DNA of 64,000 nucleotides, from contig NC_134949.1 in NCBI RefSeq assembly GCF_965638725.1, positions 103,956,586 to 104,020,585 on the forward strand, written 5' to 3'. This stretch comes from Aptenodytes patagonicus (lineage: Eukaryota > Chordata > Aves > Sphenisciformes > Spheniscidae). Positions 60,701 through 64,000 of this stretch are shown piece by piece (position 1 is the stretch's first letter; each line of letters opens with the position of its first letter). A model generated the notes under the pieces. It was given only the letters and a program-made list of their open reading frames with translations. It had not been told where the DNA came from and ran no database searches. Both the position numbers and the translations under genes were made by a program.

Positions 60701-63700
60701 CGTAGGTGAGTCAGGGGCATGGTAAATGCTGGAAGGGGCAATGTGGATGTGGAATAGGCCAGAATTGTGGACATAGCTGGGATGCTTTGATCCAGATGCT
60801 TAGTGGAACAGCCCTCGGGGGCCATCATACAAAACAGCACAGAGCACAGATGCATATCGAGAACCTTTTCCAGCAATTCCTTTGTGGAAAGGCTAAAACC
60901 ATAAAATACTTCCCTGTGACTCTGATCTTGCAGCAAGGATTTGCTCTACACCACTTCCCTTTTGCAATGTGCTTTTTTTGTCTTCACAAAAGGCTTCCTT
61001 GGCAAAAGCGAGCTGCCAGCTGGCCAGATCTGGCCAAGGGGCTAACGGAAGTGTTCAGCTCTACGCAGTTGCACCAGCAAAATTGTCTATTCAAAGAAAA
61101 GTCATAGTTTTGACTCTGGTTTTTCATCAGGCTTTATTACTCTAGGGCCACTGCCAGTGTAATTTTTTTCAGCCAAAATGAAAAAAATCCTAGCGTGTTC
61201 AAGTCATACACTTTGAAAGCATCCCTCGTCCTGGCTGGTACCACTGCTGATTCCCTTCCCTTCACTCTTTTTGGTCCAAGCGGTCACCGTCTTCTCAGTG
61301 TCACTTTCCTCCTTTCATCCCAGGAGTAGAGAGAAATGGTGATTTACCCATTTCATTGAATTCTTATTTTTAAACGATGAAAGCATTTTAATTCTGATGG
61401 CTTTAATACCATCCCTGCCTCCCCTCCTCTTTCCTTTTTTAAACCACCTCTAAACCTTGGGGATGGAACTGGCTGACAGGATTCCTTTAATTATCCTCAC
61501 TCCCAATGCTCATCTCTTCCACAGTGCCTTCAAGGGACACCACTACGAAAGGTGCTATACACACAAGCGGTACATCCAAATTGAAGCAGAGAACAAAAAC
61601 AAAATGTCAAAAAATCCACCCTTAAAGAAATTAATAACAAATACAACCAGGCACATTTCATACAGCCCATTAGTCAGTAGTACTCAGATACCATGGTGAT
61701 GAGCCTCCTATAAATATTTCCACAGCAGCAAAACTGTCTTAAAGGGACCACACAGCAGCTCATGTGCACCTGGGCAGAGCGCTTCTCTGGAGGCACCTCT
61801 TGTCCTGTCCAGACTGCACGGCTGGCACCTAAGCCACGCGCCTAAGGAGGAAGCCAGCACCATCTGCTTTTCTTTTGCCTGTCACAAGCACCGGGAGCAG
61901 CACAGCCCTGGCGTTATGCCCATAAGTCTGCAGTTTGACCCCAACACATTGCTGGGGACAAGGGCGGTCTACGCTTCACTGTTCAGCAGTCTCTCAAAGC
62001 CAAGGAGCCGGGCGAACGCTGCATCCTTTGGCTGCACATCCTCAGCATCACCCAACCTGCGCCTTCACACAGCACAACTGCTGACAGCAGCTTGAAGATA
62101 TGGCTTGTATGGAGCCAGAGGTATGCTTGTTTATCCTCCCAGAGGCAAACGTTTGTGGAGCAGAATAGCACCTGATCAGGTCGTTAAGCATTTGGGAGCT
62201 CCTGTTCACAGATCCTCCTGAACAAAAAGGAACCGAGCAAGAGGGACGGGGAGGGGGGGGAAAGAAACATGCTCAGAGGTTTAGGTTGCAGCAGCCAACT
62301 TCTGCCCACGCTGCAGGAGAGCTTTGAGTTTCTTGCCCTTGATGTAACCACCACCAGAAGTTTGTTTTCACAAACCCTTCTTGTCTTGAAAGCTACAACT
62401 CACACCTCAGTACCTCATCTGAGAAGAAATGCGTAACCCTGTTACTAAGCTGTGGGTAGCATCACCTGGAGGGCGATTCTTCGCATACCTGCCACTGTTC
62501 AGAAATAGATGGGAAACTTCATATTGCAAAATAATTTTCAAAGGACAGCAGCTCCAGTGGAATATGGGGCATAACAACAGAGAGAAATGATGCTATGAAA
62601 AAAAGCTGACCTAGCCTTGATGCTGAGGGCTCGATGCATGGTTGCTCTGAGTGCCCGTATAAAGAGCTAGAAACCACTTGGAGCTGCTACCTTACAAATG
62701 TTCCTAGTAGAAAGGTTAGGAGTAGGAAGAAAAAAATGCTATTTCTTGCCTATAATTTAGTGCACTCCTTGCAGCAAGAATTGGAAAGGGGTGGGAACAT
62801 GAGTTGGCTGGCCTTGTACCCTCTTTGGGTGCCCTCCCACGACAGCTGTAGCTAGTCACAAGATAAGGCAGAGAAGGGCAATGCAAAGGGTATGTATATA
62901 TGCCTTGGTGCCCATGGTGAGTTTGTTTCTGTTATAGACCTACAGGAGCACTTGGGGTGGGGATCAAACTCTTTTGGTGAAAGTATGGCAGTAGCTGGTT
63001 GGACTGGCTATAGGATGGGTGGAGATGAAGAGACCTTCAGCCCTAATCGAGGAACTCCTGCTCACTCGCTCTATTGCTGCAGGCAAGTCTTCTCCCTCCC
63101 TTCCCGTCTCCCCCACCGCATCCTGCACTCTTTCTGGCTTTCTAGCCTGGTGTTTGTATGGCAGTTCCTGAATGTGTCCCAGGTGTATTTTGTTTCCCTT
63201 AATTACATTTTTTAAATTATATCTTGAGGTCGTCAATAAATGGTGGCTGTCCGGGTGCGCAAGCAGTATAGAAACATAGTGCTAACCCCCAGGTGCTGGG
63301 GTATGTTGGTAAGTTACTTGTCTGCCCTATTTACATGGAGGCTAATCAGCTCTCGGTGGAGTTTCTTTTTGATCCTTTGGCCTCTCTCAAGGGAAGCACA
63401 GCACTAACTGAGAAAATATGTATATTTTGGCTTTCAAAAACTATTACACTTTGCAACTGTCACCCAGACCTTGAGTTTTTTGGTTGCCAGGGAAACATTG
63501 CGGGAGATAACCTGATCGCAGCTGCGAACTGCATCCCTTCCTCTCCTGGTGCTAAACTTGCGCTTCCAGAAATGCCCGCTCTTGGCTTGGGGTATTTCAT
63601 CTTTAGAAAGCAGGGGCTTGAAAACAAAGGTTATTTACAGCCCAGAAGATATTTCCTTCTGAAATGAAACTATCTGGGAGGTCTTGCTCTTTGGGTTCAA

Positions 63701-64000
63701 AGCACGTGCGAGGCAGCGGCTCAGCAGCAGAGGGTTTTGTTGTGCTCCGATAATACCGTGGCTGCTGGAGTGACCATGACCCTATCCAGATAACGTGGGA
63801 TGGAGTTAATGGGGGTTTTGTACAGTGTCAGCTCCATGTTTGAAATACTCAGGCTCTCTGGAGCCATCAGCTCAGAGCATCGCAAGCTTGAGTCAGTGCT
63901 GTACACTCCAGATAAGATAGATGGAGCCTCCTCTCTAAGACCCACCATAAAAAGGGGTGCGCTGAGTTGTCCCAGAGGGCTGTCAGGGATCACGTGCCTC
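54716..64000. other. Unique DNA without a recognisable gene
   Basis: Short frames only (up to 189 codons, 54925-55494), overlapped on the other strand. A GC-rich patch lies at about 55,060-55,260. A CpG-poor, AT-rich stretch at 57,060-57,190 carries an octamer ATGCAAAT (57109-57116) and may be a conserved enhancer-like element. Near 61,545 the text ACTACGAAAGGTGCTATAC faintly resembles the tail of L2/CR1-type repeats. No named gene could be supported up to the window end. Confidence 0.5.

Noticed and set aside
61457..61699. 80-codon frame with fairly protein-like composition
   Set aside because: It overlaps text resembling the tail of an old L2/CR1-type repeat (GAAAGGTGCTATAC) and has no recognised domain.
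1..64000. tRNA, rRNA, CRISPR array, phage or bacterial gene cluster
   Set aside because: No cloverleaf with a convincing B-box, no regularly spaced repeats, no compact same-strand gene arrays. Repeat content is clearly avian.

Overview
The window looks like intergenic or intronic DNA from a bird. The evidence is indirect but consistent: several CR1 LINE fragments, including one with the ATTCTATG-type 3' end typical of avian CR1; two solo LTRs of a class common in bird genomes (starting TGTCCTGG, ending near CACGACA, each with a 5-bp target-site duplication, as expected for ERVL-like class III elements); low overall repeat content; and CpG-poor, moderately GC-rich unique DNA. I cannot name the species. 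There are no operons, ribosome binding sites, CRISPR arrays or long coding genes, so bacterial or phage readings do not fit.

No intact protein-coding gene can be supported. Nearly all open frames are short, overlap on both strands, and resemble nothing I recognise. The one recognisable protein remnant is the reverse-transcriptase C-terminal region of a CR1 element on the minus strand (about 9.06-9.65 kb), which is 5' truncated and frameshifted.

Layout: 0-3.4 kb, unique DNA with a perfect 17-bp inverted repeat at 282-325 and small simple repeats. 3.4-4.9 kb, an old plus-strand CR1 that reaches its 3' end at 4,920 and carries a 179-bp internal segment present twice at about 99% identity. 5-8.9 kb, AT-rich unique DNA with a possible conserved regulatory stretch near 5.7-6.2 kb. 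8.97-9.66 kb, a younger minus-strand CR1. 12.5-13.2 kb, another old plus-strand CR1 piece, interrupted by a minus-strand solo LTR (13,186-13,737). A second solo LTR of the same family lies in the opposite orientation at 15,232-15,781. 16-44 kb is mostly unique, with a 51-bp minisatellite (31.66-31.79 kb), a CR1 tail (35.7 kb) and a possible DNA-transposon relic (41.5 kb). 44.35-44.8 kb is a further CR1 3' region. 47.4-48.35 kb is strikingly purine-rich on the plus strand. 54.54-54.72 kb resembles a MIR-type SINE. The remainder to 64 kb is unique, with scattered AT-rich patches that may be conserved non-coding elements.

I found no new functional system. The observations most worth checking are the near-identical duplicated block inside an otherwise ancient CR1, the inverted pair of solo LTRs with different trinucleotide tracts at the same site, the 17-bp perfect hairpin, and several candidate conserved elements or exons that only cross-species alignment or RNA data can judge.
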